Shown in pieces: positions 36,725-51,279 of a stretch of 64,000 nt of DNA (positions are counted from its first letter, which is position 1; every line of letters begins with the position of its first letter). A program made the position numbers and the translations under genes. The stretch spans positions 11,683,001 to 11,747,000 of the forward strand of contig OX485807.1 of NCBI GenBank assembly GCA_950295325.1, written 5' to 3'. Source of the stretch: Polytrichum commune. Its lineage: Eukaryota > Streptophyta > Polytrichopsida > Polytrichales > Polytrichaceae. The notes under the pieces are model-generated. The model had not been told where the DNA came from and made no database searches. It saw only the letters and a program-made list of their open reading frames with translations.

Positions 36725-36903
36725 TTGGTGCATGGTCATTCCTCTTGGTCCACATTTGGTTTACACCTCATGAGGGGCCTAGGGGCTTTGTAAATTGATT
36801 TTTAATAAATTGGATCAGGGAAGTTGGACCATCAAGTCAGACCATGGGAAAATGTCATCTTCTATGGTCCGACTTCATGGTCCTCGGTGTAAACCGGCCC
36901 TAA
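36725..36903. mobile_element. Clustered Harbinger-family termini
   Basis: Two right-hand-type ends occur in tandem. About 36730-36780 (CATGGTCATTCCTCTTGGTCC, then AGGGGCC and TAG) resembles the right end of the 3650-4161 MITE. The second (36885-36900, GGTGTAAACCGGCCC) is followed by TAA at 36901-36903. The matching left ends were not found with confidence, so the parent insertions are truncated or nested. They may include the outer end of the transposase remnant. Confidence 0.5.
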
Positions 36904-37778
36904 GTGATCACAACATTATTGAGGATACAAAAGATCCCAAGATTCCATCGCACAATATTTTTTGTTGGCTCTGCCATGTGTGGAAGAAACAATGATTGCA
37001 TTTGAAAATGAGCCAAAAGTTTGACCTCTATGCTTAAGGTGTTAAGACATCTCACTCGAGATACATGGGAACTCACAACTACATGCAATTGTGACATAAC
37101 TTGTGGTTCTATGCATGCATGACACATTCTTGTTCACATGCAAGATAATAAGTAGGGTGTTGCCATAGTGATTAGTTGAAAATGCCACGTTGCGAATTTC
37201 ATAAAAGGAACCAAGGCATTATTAGCCGTTTTTTTTTAGGGGGGGGGGTGAAAAGGTTGAATGGAGTAATCCAACCACGCCTTGCAAATCTAGTACTTTG
37301 TGATTCTATAGTTACTTGTTTTGTGTATGTGCATGTGCATTGGCTTGGCATCATGTTGTTACTATTTGGAAATCACTCTTCAACATTTCTTAGATTATTA
37401 TTACATGTTGTTCGGAGCTTGTCATCTTGAAGTCAATCGTATGAGATTTGAAGTTTGTTGTCAAAGGTTTGTTGTGCATTGTGTTGTTAAATTTTTTAAA
37501 GGAGTTTGTTGGGAGTGTTGTGAGCTTTGAAGCCACTTGTCGTGGTTTGTTGTGAGTTGTTGTGTTTTATGAGCATGGAGGAGGCTTGCTAAAGCTTTAT
37601 CCCAATTTATTTTATTTGTATGTAAATTTTGACGTGTTTTTACTATGGTGATATCTTTCAACTTTTGTTTCCTAAGCATGTCTTAATTAACCCCTAATGT
37701 CCGAGGCGACCATGATATGCTCATGTGCAGTTAACTTTGACCCTTTGACACTAGTTCAAATGATTTCTTGACTGTTCT
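36904..37778. other. Intergenic DNA, no supported gene
   Basis: A T-run followed by a G-run lies at about 37231-37248. Short open frames rich in Cys/Val come from TTGTTGTG-type low complexity. Confidence 0.5.
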
Positions 37779-38121
37779 TGTAACATATCTCACAATAATG
37801 AGATTCAAGAGGCATGTTCCACCCAACCTTAGAGCTTATATACTAGATACTACTATGAGTTGAGGTTCCCATCAACTAGTAGTTCCAGATATCTTAACTA
37901 GCTCTCCCTCCATGCCTTTAGGCTAACTCTAAGTACATTTAACTCATGGTCGTTACTTACGAGGTGATAACCTAGGGTAAGATCATATTCTCAACTAGTA
38001 GTGACTCCCTTTACCTTTAGAACTGCTAAAGCACCTAGGGTGGCACCTCTAGTCTTCTAGTAAAGGAGTTTAGTAAAACTAGAGGTTGTAAATAATAAAT
38101 AATAAATAAATACACATTACA
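37779..38121 (-). repeat. 3' LTR of the chromodomain element
   Basis: 343 bp, with TGTAAC at one end and ATTACA at the other (TG...CA termini). It aligns throughout with 43137-43488. It is slightly shorter through loss of AAATAAGT-type units near the end. Confidence 0.95.
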
Positions 38122-38134
38122 CACCTCCCCACTT
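38122..38134 (-). promoter_or_regulatory. Polypurine tract
   Basis: Read on the minus strand, AAGTGGGGAGGTG directly abuts the 3' LTR. This is the expected plus-strand primer for reverse transcription. Confidence 0.85.
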
Positions 38135-38330
38135 AGGAATGAAAGTTCGCGTTCATGTATTATCCCAAATCGTAGTGCATCAAGACATAGAGTCAAGACC
38201 ACCACTAATTAAAGCAAGCCCTGGGATTTGAATTTGTACCCATGCTCCATGCCAATTGGCAGGGTGAAACAACTTAATAATAACACCCCGTTTACAAGAT
38301 CTTGTGCAAACCTAAAAGAACAGAAGGTGT

Positions 38331-38825
38331 CTACCCTAAAGATTCCTTCCGCCTCAAACGTTTATGTGCAGCTGGGGCTTCACGGTCACGCTTGACACCT
38401 TTACGTGTTAACTTGTCCTCCGACTTGGCTACCGCATCCCAATACTCCTTGAGGACTTCTACACTCAAGTTGCATTCCGACTCCCATAAATTATGCTCAA
38501 GTGCATATCCGATCCATTTTATAAGATGGAATTTCTTGGGGCGAGAACGAGACCCTCTATCCTCATGTGAAAGCACACGTTCTACTTCATAAGATGCATC
38601 TTCCGCAAAGATTGGCGGAGGGGGAGGCTGTACCCTGCCATTAGCCACATAAGGCCTAAGAAGTGATACATGAAAGACATCGTGGATCTTAAATGTGTTT
38701 GGTAGTTGCACGCGGTATGCTACAACCTCTATCCTCTTGACTATCCGAAATGGACCAATCCACCTTGGTAAAAGTTTTCGAGCTCCTGGGATTTTCAACT
38801 TAATGTTGGTAGTACTTACAAGCAC
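38331..38825 (-). pseudogene. Integrase C-terminus with chromodomain
   Basis: A 164-codon stretch. It opens with the GPFRIVKRIE and HDVFHVSLLRPY blocks of the integrase C-terminal (GPY/F-type) region. Near residues 99-140 is a chromodomain, visible as YEVERVLSHEDR, then IKWIGYALEHNLWE, with the aromatic and WxGY signature positions intact. A basic tail (RKGVKRDRE..RRK) follows. Chromodomains direct chromovirus integration to marked chromatin. The domain is joined to the core only by reading through a frame break near 38826-38951. Confidence 0.85.
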
Positions 38826-38951
38826 TTGCTAGTCCACCTCAAACGAAACCTCTCGTCTGTGTTTGTCAACATAGAACTTTTGTCGTTGTTGCGCATAATC
38901 AAATGTTTTTTTTGTCAAACCAATTACATCTGTCATATGCGCGACAAAATT

Positions 38952-39677
38952 CTACGCAACAGGGACTTGACACTTGTTGTTATCACTTATTGGTGTCCGG
39001 GGATGCTGACCATAATTAAGGACAAACGGAGTATTCCAAACTGACACTTGCCACGAGTTATTATATGCAAATTCAGCCACTGCAAGGAATTCATTCCAAT
39101 CATCTTGCATTGGGTTGACATAATGCCGCAACATATCCTCTAGGATACGGTTTACCCGTTCCATTTGTCCGTCGGTTTGAAGATGGAACGCGGTGGACAT
39201 GGCCAACTTTGTCCCCAAAAGACCATGTAACGCATCCCAAAACCTACTTGTGAATCTAACGTCCCTATCGTTTAGGATTACCTTGGGTAGACCATAAATC
39301 TCATAAACATGATCACGAAATAACCTTGTCGTTCCTTCAACAATTACATGCGTGGTGGTTGGTATAAAGTGGGCCACCTTGGACAACTTATCCACACACA
39401 CAAAGATGACATCATAACCATTAGTATATAGAATCAAACCATAAATAAAATCTATACTTACCAATTCCTAATTACGATAAAAAATTTCCAATGGTTGTAA
39501 CATATTTGTTGGCTTAATAATAGGGATCTTACTCCTTTTGCAAATATCACAAGATTTTATATAGCTTCTGATGGACCCTTGCATCTTAGGCCACCAAATG
39601 TTTACTCGCACCCTCTTATATGTTTTAGTTACTCCTACATGACTGCTATACATCACGTCATAGTATTCACGGAGCAA
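38952..39677 (-). pseudogene. Integrase zinc-finger and catalytic core
   Basis: Two adjacent stretches. 39468-39677 carries the HHCC-type finger region (SSHVGVTKTYKRV, then CDICKRSK). 38952-39464 carries the catalytic core, with acidic positions visible in VSIDFIYGL, NDRDVRFTSRFWD and GQMERVNRILEDML, consistent with the D,D,E triad. A stop at 39465-39467 separates the two halves, so the protein cannot be made as one piece. Confidence 0.85.
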
Positions 39678-39881
39678 AAATGACCTGATATTCGATCATT
39701 GGAAGGACACATCTAGAACCACAACTGCCTTATTATACCACCAGATGTGGTTCTCATAAATAAAATGTTTCAGATTGTGCGGGTTTGAGAACCAATGATT
39801 AAGAGTATACCCGATAATGATAGTTTGATATAACTTCTGATCACTAACGAACTCTGGGTACCCCTTCACATTGTTGTCTCG

Positions 39882-40574
39882 CTATCCGGGATCACTTCGC
39901 ATAGCGTCTGCAACTACCATTTGGAAGATCGAATTACTTGGAGCAGCCTTAGGTGTCATCAAGGCTTTTTGGCCACCTGTATTTAGTAGATTTTGACTTA
40001 GGGGATCGGCCATATTAATCCTTCTTGGTCGGTATACCCAACGGTAGACAAAAGTTTGCTCCAAGAACTCCAACCATTGAGCTCGATGCCTTGATAACGT
40101 CTGTTGTGTTTTTAAATACACTAGAGGATTATGATCTGTAACAATAGTACAATCTGCTCCTTTTAGGTAACACTGCCAGGTTCGCATGGCGTATACAATT
40201 GCTGCTAGTTCTTGCTCACCAGTAGTGTAATTTCTCTCACCTGGAGAAAATTTCTTACTCTCAAAAGCAATAGGTTTACCTCCCTCAAATAATATTACTC
40301 ATGCGCCGAGTAAAGAAACATCACTTACGACCTCAAATGGCTCCCCTAACTTGGGTAAGGTCAGTATTGGCGCATATATTAAGGCATATTTAATATCCTC
40401 AAAAGCGCGCTCACAATCGTTAGTCCAATTGAACTTAACATTGCTTCGCGTCAGAGAAGTTAATGGTGCAACTAGAGTGGAATATCCATGAATGAATCTG
40501 CGAAAATAAATTGTAAAGCCCCAAGAAGGACCTAAGTTGTCCAACTTCAAGAGGCCTATGTCACTTTGCCACAA
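39882..40574 (-). pseudogene. RT connection and RNase H domain
   Basis: 40299-40574 encodes the RT thumb/connection (FRRFIHGYSTLVAPLTSL, NWTNDCERAFEDIK) up to VVSDVSLLGA, then a stop. 39882-40187 encodes the rest of RNase H (MRTWQCYLKGADCTIVTDHN, PLVYLKTQ, then FVYRWVYRPRRINMADPLSQ). Frames are interrupted between the pieces. Confidence 0.85.
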
Positions 40575-41656
40575 TCTCTATTTTCCTAGGATCCACCTTA
40601 ATGGCCTCTTTGCCTACTACATGTCCTAGATAGTGTAATTCATCCTTTCCAAAATGACACTTAGACATCTTTGCATAAAACTAATTCTCTCGTAGAATTT
40701 GAAGTACTTGTGCCAAATAGCTAACATGTTCCTCCTCATTCTTGGAAAAAAATTAAGATGTCATTCATATACACTAAAACAAACTTTCCGATGAACTTGT
40801 GAAAAACACAATTCATCACTCCCTGAAAAGTTGCCGGAGCATTAGTCAATCCAAAACTTAACACTTTGAATTGATAATGTCCAAACGGTGTTCAAAACGC
40901 CGTATTTGGTGCATCCTCCTCGGATATTCTAATCTGGTGATAACCTTGTGCCAAATCAAAAGATGAAAATACAGTAGAGCCTGCTAATTGGTCAAAAAAA
41001 TCATCAATGCGAGGCAACGGATAATGATTCTTTACCGTTTGTTTGTTGAGTGCACGATAATCCACTACCATTCGCAACGCTCCGTCGTTTTTCTTGACAA
41101 ACAAGATGGCAGACCCATAGGGCGATGAACTAGGCTCAATCCATACATTCTCCAAATATTCCTTGATCTGTCTTTTGGCCTCTTGCAACTCTAGAGGACT
41201 CAACCTATAGATTGGCCTAAATGACGGCTTGCCATCCGGCTTCATCATTTCCCACTTTGGAGGTAACCCTGTAGGTATAGGCTGAAAAACATCAACATAT
41301 TCCTCCAACACTGTGGCATAAAGAGTTGCCACTGTGTCCTTTACATCATCTCCAACTGCATATGAATAAAACTTTATATCGTCCCGTCCTTTCGCACCTT
41401 GGGTATAGGTAGCGTCTATCGTTACAACATAGTTGATTAAACGCTTGATATCCTCCCATGGCCCACCGTCACCTCGTGGATCCACCATGACTTTGCTCCG
41501 AACATCCTCTTTAAGCCCAGAAATAAATCTTTCTACCTTGTCTCCCCTGGAGATAGGTGATTTCGTAATCTGGGAACACAGATGTTGGAACTCATTAGCA
41601 TACTCATCCACAAAACCTCTATGTTTCAGAGTGCGGAGCTTATTCCGGGCCACCAT
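40575..41656 (-). pseudogene. Gag C-terminus fused in frame to reverse transcriptase
   Basis: An open stretch at 40892-41656 (254 codons) starts with Gag ([28 protein letters not shown]). At about residues 89-105 it passes directly into the pre-RT region ([16 protein letters not shown]) and the RT fingers and palm ([20 protein letters not shown], then [15 protein letters not shown], the first catalytic Asp). The nucleocapsid zinc knuckle and aspartic protease expected between them are absent. The frame stops by a TGA right after APNTAF. Beyond it the RT continues at 40575-40880, where the catalytic box reads VYMNDILIF, with Asn replacing the first Asp. Confidence 0.85.
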
Positions 41657-42218
41657 TTCCTAGTTCACATTGCCATAGGCAGTGATGAGTGCATCCTGGA
41701 AATTGTCCTAGAGTAATGGATTTTTCCGTTCGGAGCTCCATTGCCAATACGTCCCAATGTTGTGCGACATTGGTCTCTAAATATGTAGACGCAATGACCA
41801 CCCATTCCACATTGGGCACTTGACGTGCTGTCAAATACTTATGCATTTGAGCAAGCCATGCCAAAATAGTGACCTTAGACTTATCTTTGAATTTCTCCGG
41901 TTTAGTAGACGCAGTGGTGGACCGGACCTTGTCCGTGTCTTGGTATGTTTGTACGATAATCAACTTACATTCATGCGTATCCAAACACCGGTCATGCTTA
42001 GGATACATAGACATAAATTGGTCACACTGCGTCTCTATCTGTTGAAATTGATCATGGTAATCAATGAGTTTCCCCTCACAATATTCCCGGATCTTTATAG
42101 CTATCAGATGACCCATAGTTTCATCTGTATCTACGGATGCGGGAGATGTGATCACGGGAGGAAGTACAGGAAGGCTACCCTCAGTTGATGGACCAGATGT
42201 GTCCATGTCAGTGGCCAT
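41640..42218 (-). pseudogene. Gag N-terminal part
   Basis: The stretch probably starts at MATDMDTSGPS and includes KPEKFKDKSKVTILAWLAQM and QHWDVLAMELR, typical of the Gag domain of Ty3/gypsy elements. Near 41715 a frameshift moves the continuation into the frame of the Gag-RT stretch, with a further stop near 41660, so Gag is not intact. Confidence 0.8.
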
Positions 42219-43123
42219 TGGACCAAACAAACACCTAAAACCCAAATAAAACGTTCAAATTTTGAAGAAAACCGGAAATAAAATACCAAAAAAAATTCTC
42301 AAAATTATAGAAATTACTTCAACTATGAATAAAAATAAAATTTTAGTTGATGACCGGCTGACCCGGTACTCAAGTCACGATGCAAAAGTTTTTCACCATG
42401 GGTGACCAACCGAACAGGTAATCACTGTTGGTGACCGGTTGTGCCGGTCTGCTGACGTCAATCGTTTCTGCGCGTTTGACTTCAGTTTCCAATACATTCC
42501 GAGATGAGGCACCATGCACAAATTCGGCGCATGCACAAATTCACGAGACGAGGGAAGTGAGGGATTCGATACACATCTGCTTGCATAGAAAATCAGAAAC
42601 ACCAAGGAATTAATCAGCCAAAAATATGAGCGAGAATGTGCATGCAGGGAGGCGCGGCATTTGTGCCGCGAGCGCTTTGAATTTCTTGATTCTGCTCGTT
42701 TCCTCGCTGAATTGTTCGTGGAATTGTTCGTGCGTCGCCTGGCTCAAATTCAGAGGTCTGACTCGCGATTTGCTTGCGCGTGCCCGCGTAGACTGAAACG
42801 GTAGAGATTCCTGACCTGAAGCGTTCGATCTTTCGTCTCCTCGTGATGCGGACTACATGCGATCAGTACCTCGGCATTCGTGTGTGCAAATCACATAGTC
42901 GATAATCTTAGTGGAGATCAGCGGGATTTTTCTACGAGCTCGCAGCCGTCGCCCGTTGCGCTATGCGTACGCGGCAGTTCGTACGCGTATGCGGCTCATA
43001 ATACAAAAAATAAAATTACACCATTCCCCAAATTCTGCTCCCCATTTTCCCAAATCTCAACACAACAAAATGCACAGCGGAATAATAGCAACACCCAAAA
43101 ATGAACACGGTTCAAGAGCTTTT
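42219..43123 (-). other. Untranslated leader of the retrotransposon
   Basis: About 0.9 kb between the primer-binding site and gag. It contains GTGACCGG/CCGGTCA-type repeats (about 42350-42450) and GC-rich DNA with TACGCGT words (42960-42990). No coding region. A leader of this length is common in plant gypsy elements. Confidence 0.7.
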
Positions 43124-43135
43124 GCTCTGATACCA
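43124..43135 (-). promoter_or_regulatory. Primer-binding site (initiator tRNA-Met)
   Basis: On the minus strand TGGTATCAGAGC, complementary to the 3' end of plant initiator tRNA-Met, lies one base inside the 5' LTR. Confidence 0.95.
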
Positions 43136-43136
43136 A

Positions 43137-43488
43137 TGTAACATATCTCACAATAATGAAATTCAAGAGGCATGTTCCACCCAACCTTAGAGCTTATATA
43201 CTAGATACTACTATGAGTTGAGGCTCCCTTCAACTAGTAGTTCTAGATATCTTAACTAGCTCTCCCTCCATGCCTTTAGGATAACTCTAAGTACAATTAA
43301 CTCATGGTCGTTACTTACGAGGTGATAACCTAGAATAAGACCATAGTCTCAACTAGTAGTGACTCCCTTTACCTTTAGAATTGCTAGAGCACCTAGGGTG
43401 GCACCTCTAGTCTTCTAGTAAAGGAGTTTAGGTGAACTAGAGGTTGTAAATAATCAATAAATAAGTAAATAAGTAAATACACGTTACA
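43137..43488 (-). repeat. 5' LTR of the chromodomain element
   Basis: 352 bp with TGTAAC and GTTACA termini, adjacent to the primer-binding site. It is the partner of 37779-38121. Confidence 0.95.
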
Positions 43489-44285
43489 CTTTTAATTACT
43501 CCTCTTGTTCATGTTTAAATTTGCTATATTATGTCATGTGGATGATTTTGATTAAATAAATTTTTTTGGATTCATTCAAATACGAGAGTGTGCTTTCAAT
43601 TGGTTTACAATGGAACCGGTCTACAAACCAAAACTTGACATTTGTCACCTCTGTGGTTTAGGGGCAACATATCCTAACACATGTTTTTTTGTTGCCCTAT
43701 GTGCAAATGATTCCCAATTGACTTGAAATTTTGCATGACACTTAAACGCAACATATTCTAAACATTTACTTTTAGAAATTTTAGTTAGACATGTTATGGT
43801 GGGTGTAAATCCATGTAAAAGGTGTGTAGTTGTGCCATCGCTGCCTCAAGTTGCAAAGCTTCCCAAAATATCCAAAATGAATGGTTTCAAGATTTGTGAG
43901 TTGATCTGAGTAGGCATATTGCCCCTCTTTTGAGCAAGGGTAACATGTTTTCATTATAGATGATTTGAGTGGAGGTTTGATCAAAAACCAACCCTAATCT
44001 AATTGCTAAACCACTAGCCTTCAAGACCACAATTGAAATTCCTATTATAATCTCCTACATAATAAAACTTCAACGTTTAAAATTTAGACTGTGAGTAGTC
44101 AACTATAACCTGAGAGTATTTATATGGCTGGATTTTTTTAAAAACTTCAAATCTTCAACTACATTTGCTAAAGGTAATGTCATATTTTCTCGGCAGATTT
44201 GAGGGAAATTAGGCTTGGGAAGTTAGGGGTTAATATTTCTAGGGCAGCCGCTTGTTTGATTTAGGTGTGCCTTCCAACAACGGTG
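43489..44285. other. Intergenic DNA, nothing recognised
   Basis: AT-rich sequence between the retrotransposon and the GC-rich repeat upstream of the adenosine kinase gene. Confidence 0.5.
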
Positions 44286-44610
44286 CTGGGGCGGGTCACT
44301 TGGCCAGTCGCGCGAGACTCGCTGTGAGATCTCCGGGTAGCCCATGGTTTCTCAGGGTGTGAGAGGTTCGGAGGCCCGCCGAAAGGGAGGGTGGCTCGAT
44401 GTCGTGGGGGGTCGCAAGGACGGCCTCACTTAAGACACATCCACCCAGGCCCTGGGCGACCCGATGTTTGGATGGGTCCCTGGTCGCACGAGACTCGTCC
44501 TGTCTTCGGGTGGCCCTGTTTTCTTAGGGTGAGGGAGCCCGTCCCGTCTGCTGAGGCCCGCCGAAAGGGAGGGTAGCCCGGTGCTGTGAGGGGTCGAAGG
44601 GTTAAGTCGC
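44286..44610. repeat. GC-rich imperfect tandem duplication
   Basis: Two units of about 180 bp. The block GAGGCCCGCCGAAAGGGAGG at 44371 recurs with one difference (GAGGCCCG...) at 44553, and CGAGACTCG recurs at 44313 and 44489. Composition is far more GC-rich than the flanks. It ends about 150 bp before the adenosine kinase start codon, so it overlaps the probable promoter or leader. Confidence 0.75.
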
Positions 44611-44643
44611 TTAACCTTATGAACAAGACGTAGGCCCTTGTAG

Positions 44644-48191
<3,548 letters not shown>

Positions 48192-48552
48192 GGGATATAT
48201 GAGGACAAGATTAGTGTAACATGTCTGGTTTGTCATGAGAGGTGGCTCTTGGGAAACTGCTTTGTTTTCAATAGCCCCCTAGGCTGGCGGCATAATTGAC
48301 TGAAACATTAACTGACTATTCTGGAGGGTGTCATGTGTTTGTTTCATGTTGCCCTCAATTTATTCTGCTCAAATCAGAGCTACGGTAGAAATTCCCTGAT
48401 ACATATGACGACGTGAGAGACTCATTTTTGAGATTTCCACTCATTTTCCAGTTATTGGCAAGCAGGATAATGAATACTCGAGTTTCAGAATCTCAACAAC
48501 TGAACGGTCCTGCTCATTTTGTATTTTGCATTTGGTGTCATGCATCCTCATT

Positions 48553-48558
48553 AATAAA
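48553..48558 (+). terminator. Probable polyadenylation signal of ADK
   Basis: AATAAA lies 362 bases after the adenosine kinase stop codon. It is the first consensus signal downstream. Confidence 0.5.
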
Positions 48559-51279
48559 ACTGACGTACGCATCCTTTGAACATGTTTGAAAATCTTTCCA
48601 ATGCACACTCTGTTCAATCCAATAGTATTTGAGAATGCCGAATAGTACTACGAGGGAATGCCTTCGAATAGGACCTTAAAGTTCATAGTAAGCCCCCCAT
48701 CTCTCGGTGCCCACTACACTCTGCTATCTTAAGGAATTAGCACATTTGACATCATCTTCAGGACTCCCATTTTTAAAATCAATTTCATTTCAATGGAGAT
48801 GTTGTAACTTACCCTATGCGTCTTCAAATGCTGTGGGCTAATATATCATGTGCAATCGCAAAAGTTTCTCCGTTTTTATTGCGGAAATAGAGCTAATAAT
48901 ATTTCCCTCAATAATTGCCAGTGTCGTAAGTTCTATTGTAGAATGGAAGTCACGATGGCTGAAGTATTCATCTAGTAAAAACAAGCATTTTCCTTTCACA
49001 TCCTAGCTTCTTCACACAAGCAGTGAGTGGGTGCTCAAACTTTCTGTTGCTATAATCTTGGTATATCCTATGGTGTATTTTAAATAGGATGCTTGGCCTT
49101 TGATAAAGCTACCCTAATGGAAACATTTGAGACGAAGATGTGTTGAAAAGAGGAAATGTTTTAAAAGGGGAACTTAATTTGGTCTGCTCATGGACGTCAA
49201 CTAGAATCATGGATGAAATGTTCTTTGTATGGATTGAAAAACGAAGGGAAGCTCTGGAAATTGCTCTCCACTTGGATGAGAAGAAGGGAGAGAGGGAAAG
49301 AGAGAGAGAGGCAGGCTTATCCAGAGAGACACCAGGGGCCTTGGTGTTTCCACAAAGACTCCACTCTGCCAAGCCAGGCTTTAGACTCCAAGTCTAGTCT
49401 AAGTCTAGGCTACCCCCTGCACCCCTCCTGGCGCCGCTCCGCCGCTCCACCTCACAGACTCCCATCCCTTCATTAGAATCCATCCCTCGGAGGGAAGGAA
49501 TCACCCTGCCCTCCTCCCAAACCCAGGAATCTATCTGCATTTCATTCCTGGGTTCGGCTGATCGCAGGATTGCAGCTTCGCAAGGTTGTGGGTTGTGGGT
49601 GTGGCGAATGATGAGATTGGGTTGCGGCGTCACCACACCACTGTACTACTTACTCCAGCACCACGAGGAATCTCAACACTTCTCTGCATTGGATTCCTGG
49701 GTTTTGGGGTTCGGGGGATTCGAAGATTTGGGTGCTTGGGTTTTCTTAGGTCTTGGGTACAGGTGATGTTTTGGTAGGTTTTCGAGGAGACAGGGGTTTA
49801 ACTTGTATGGGACGCGATTTCGAGTTGCGGTGTGGGCAGTGGCAGGGACAGGATTGAACGTTTGAATTGTGGTTGAAGTGACTCTGAAAACCTGGAAATC
49901 TGTTGTCCAAGTCCCGCCGAATGCCGTTGTGGCGCTTTTCAGATTTGCTGTGACCAGTGTTGTTTGGGAATTTTTAGGGGGAGAAGGAAGAATAAGAAGA
50001 ATAATTAGAAGAAGGGCTCTTGGTTGCCAGCCAGCATGAAGCTTGTGATGATTCGGGAGCCGACCTGAAAATGTGACAACATTTTCTTTACATATAGCCC
50101 CCCATTTGCATTGCACCTTAGACCTTGCAAGTCTCTCTTTTCCCCTCCTTTCAGTATGCGCAGGAAGCCTTGGTGAATTAGCTTAGAATCCGAGGGTGCA
50201 AGGCGGTGGAGTAAAAAAGTCCACTCTGATATCATCGTCATCATTTTCGACCATGTCGGCGTGAGGAAAAACGTCATAGGGGATGTCTGATACCAACTTA
50301 TCTGAGCGGAGAAAGCCTTAGCAGTGGTAAAAATCATCATCATGGCACTCTCTTACCCGCCCTGTTTGGGCGAGGCGCGCATTTTAGTGAGGTGGGCGCT
50401 TCTGACCTTTTGTCCTCTTTCCTTGTGACCCCTCTTTTGTAAGTTAGTTACACATTGCATGTGTAACTTCATCCTTCTCGAATCTCATCACGAGGTGGAT
50501 CCTGTTTGTACTTAACCCCCAAAACCCTACTAGGGTTTATACTCGCTTTCACATACATGCATTGGTAGGGTCGTGTACCGCTTGCTTTCATCATTGTTAC
50601 GACACTAAGGAATTCTGGATGGATTCTTGGAGAGATTTCTCAAGGACCACCTTTTGGATTGGGTTCTGTGGCAAATTCACCAGGGTGGCGATATATTCAG
50701 GAATTTGCAGGTTGGATAGCTTTAGTTGAAGATGCAATGCAATGCAATGCATCCTCCAAATGTGTACTAAATTCGGACTATGAGCTCCATGAGGGAGAGC
50801 GAGGGTTTATGGGTGTAGAGGATCCTCCGATGTCAACTTGAGAGATGGAGGTTGCATCGCTTTGCAGGTTATACGAGGGGCCGAGAGGCAATGAAGATTG
50901 ATGGAAGTGGTACTTAGGATAGGTTACCACATCCTCAATGTGTTTGCCTTTATCCATAACACCGACGGGGATACTTTTGCAGACTAAATATGCCCGCCTA
51001 AGATATCTAGGCGGAGGGTTCTTCAGGCCTTGTATGGAAACATCCAGGAAGTTGCACTCTAAATGGCAGGGGTGTTGTTGAGTAATACTATATATTTCTT
51101 TATTGTGCCTGTTCCAGTATCCATTTAGAAAGAAGTTCATGGGAGGCTATGGACTTAGCCTTGAGGGGATTATGGTTTGAATTCCCATATTGATAATTAG
51201 GTACGAGTTGACACTTGTTCATTCTGCTTGGGAGTTGTTTTTCTCCGCACTGACAGCTCTTTGTTTGTGAAATGTCTGT
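48559..51279. other. Intergenic DNA and probable 5' region of the NUMOD3 gene
   Basis: Contains a GA-rich tract (about 49288-49315), then GC-richer sequence from about 49380 to 50350 that looks promoter- or leader-like. The overlapping minus-strand frames at 49673-50343 show no domains and I regard them as non-coding. Any upstream non-coding or transit-peptide exons of the NUMOD3 gene would lie here. Confidence 0.4.

Larger units (their letters stand above)
37779..43488 (-). mobile_element. Full-length chromodomain Ty3/gypsy retrotransposon, inactive
   Basis: A 5710-bp element oriented on the minus strand: 5' LTR 43137-43488, tRNA-iMet-type primer-binding site, gag, reverse transcriptase/RNase H, integrase with C-terminal chromodomain, polypurine tract and 3' LTR 37779-38121. 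The order RT-RNaseH-IN identifies Ty3/gypsy, and the chromodomain places it among plant chromoviruses. The LTRs differ at about 16 substitutions plus small indels (by eye about 95% identity), mostly transitions. All coding domains carry stops or frameshifts. The 5-bp flanks (GTTCT and CTTTT) do not match as a target duplication. Confidence 0.95.

Noticed and set aside
49673-50343. Two overlapping minus-strand open frames of 112 and 147 codons
   Set aside because: No domain, no consistent frame and no splice structure; they lie in what looks like the 5' region of the NUMOD3 gene.
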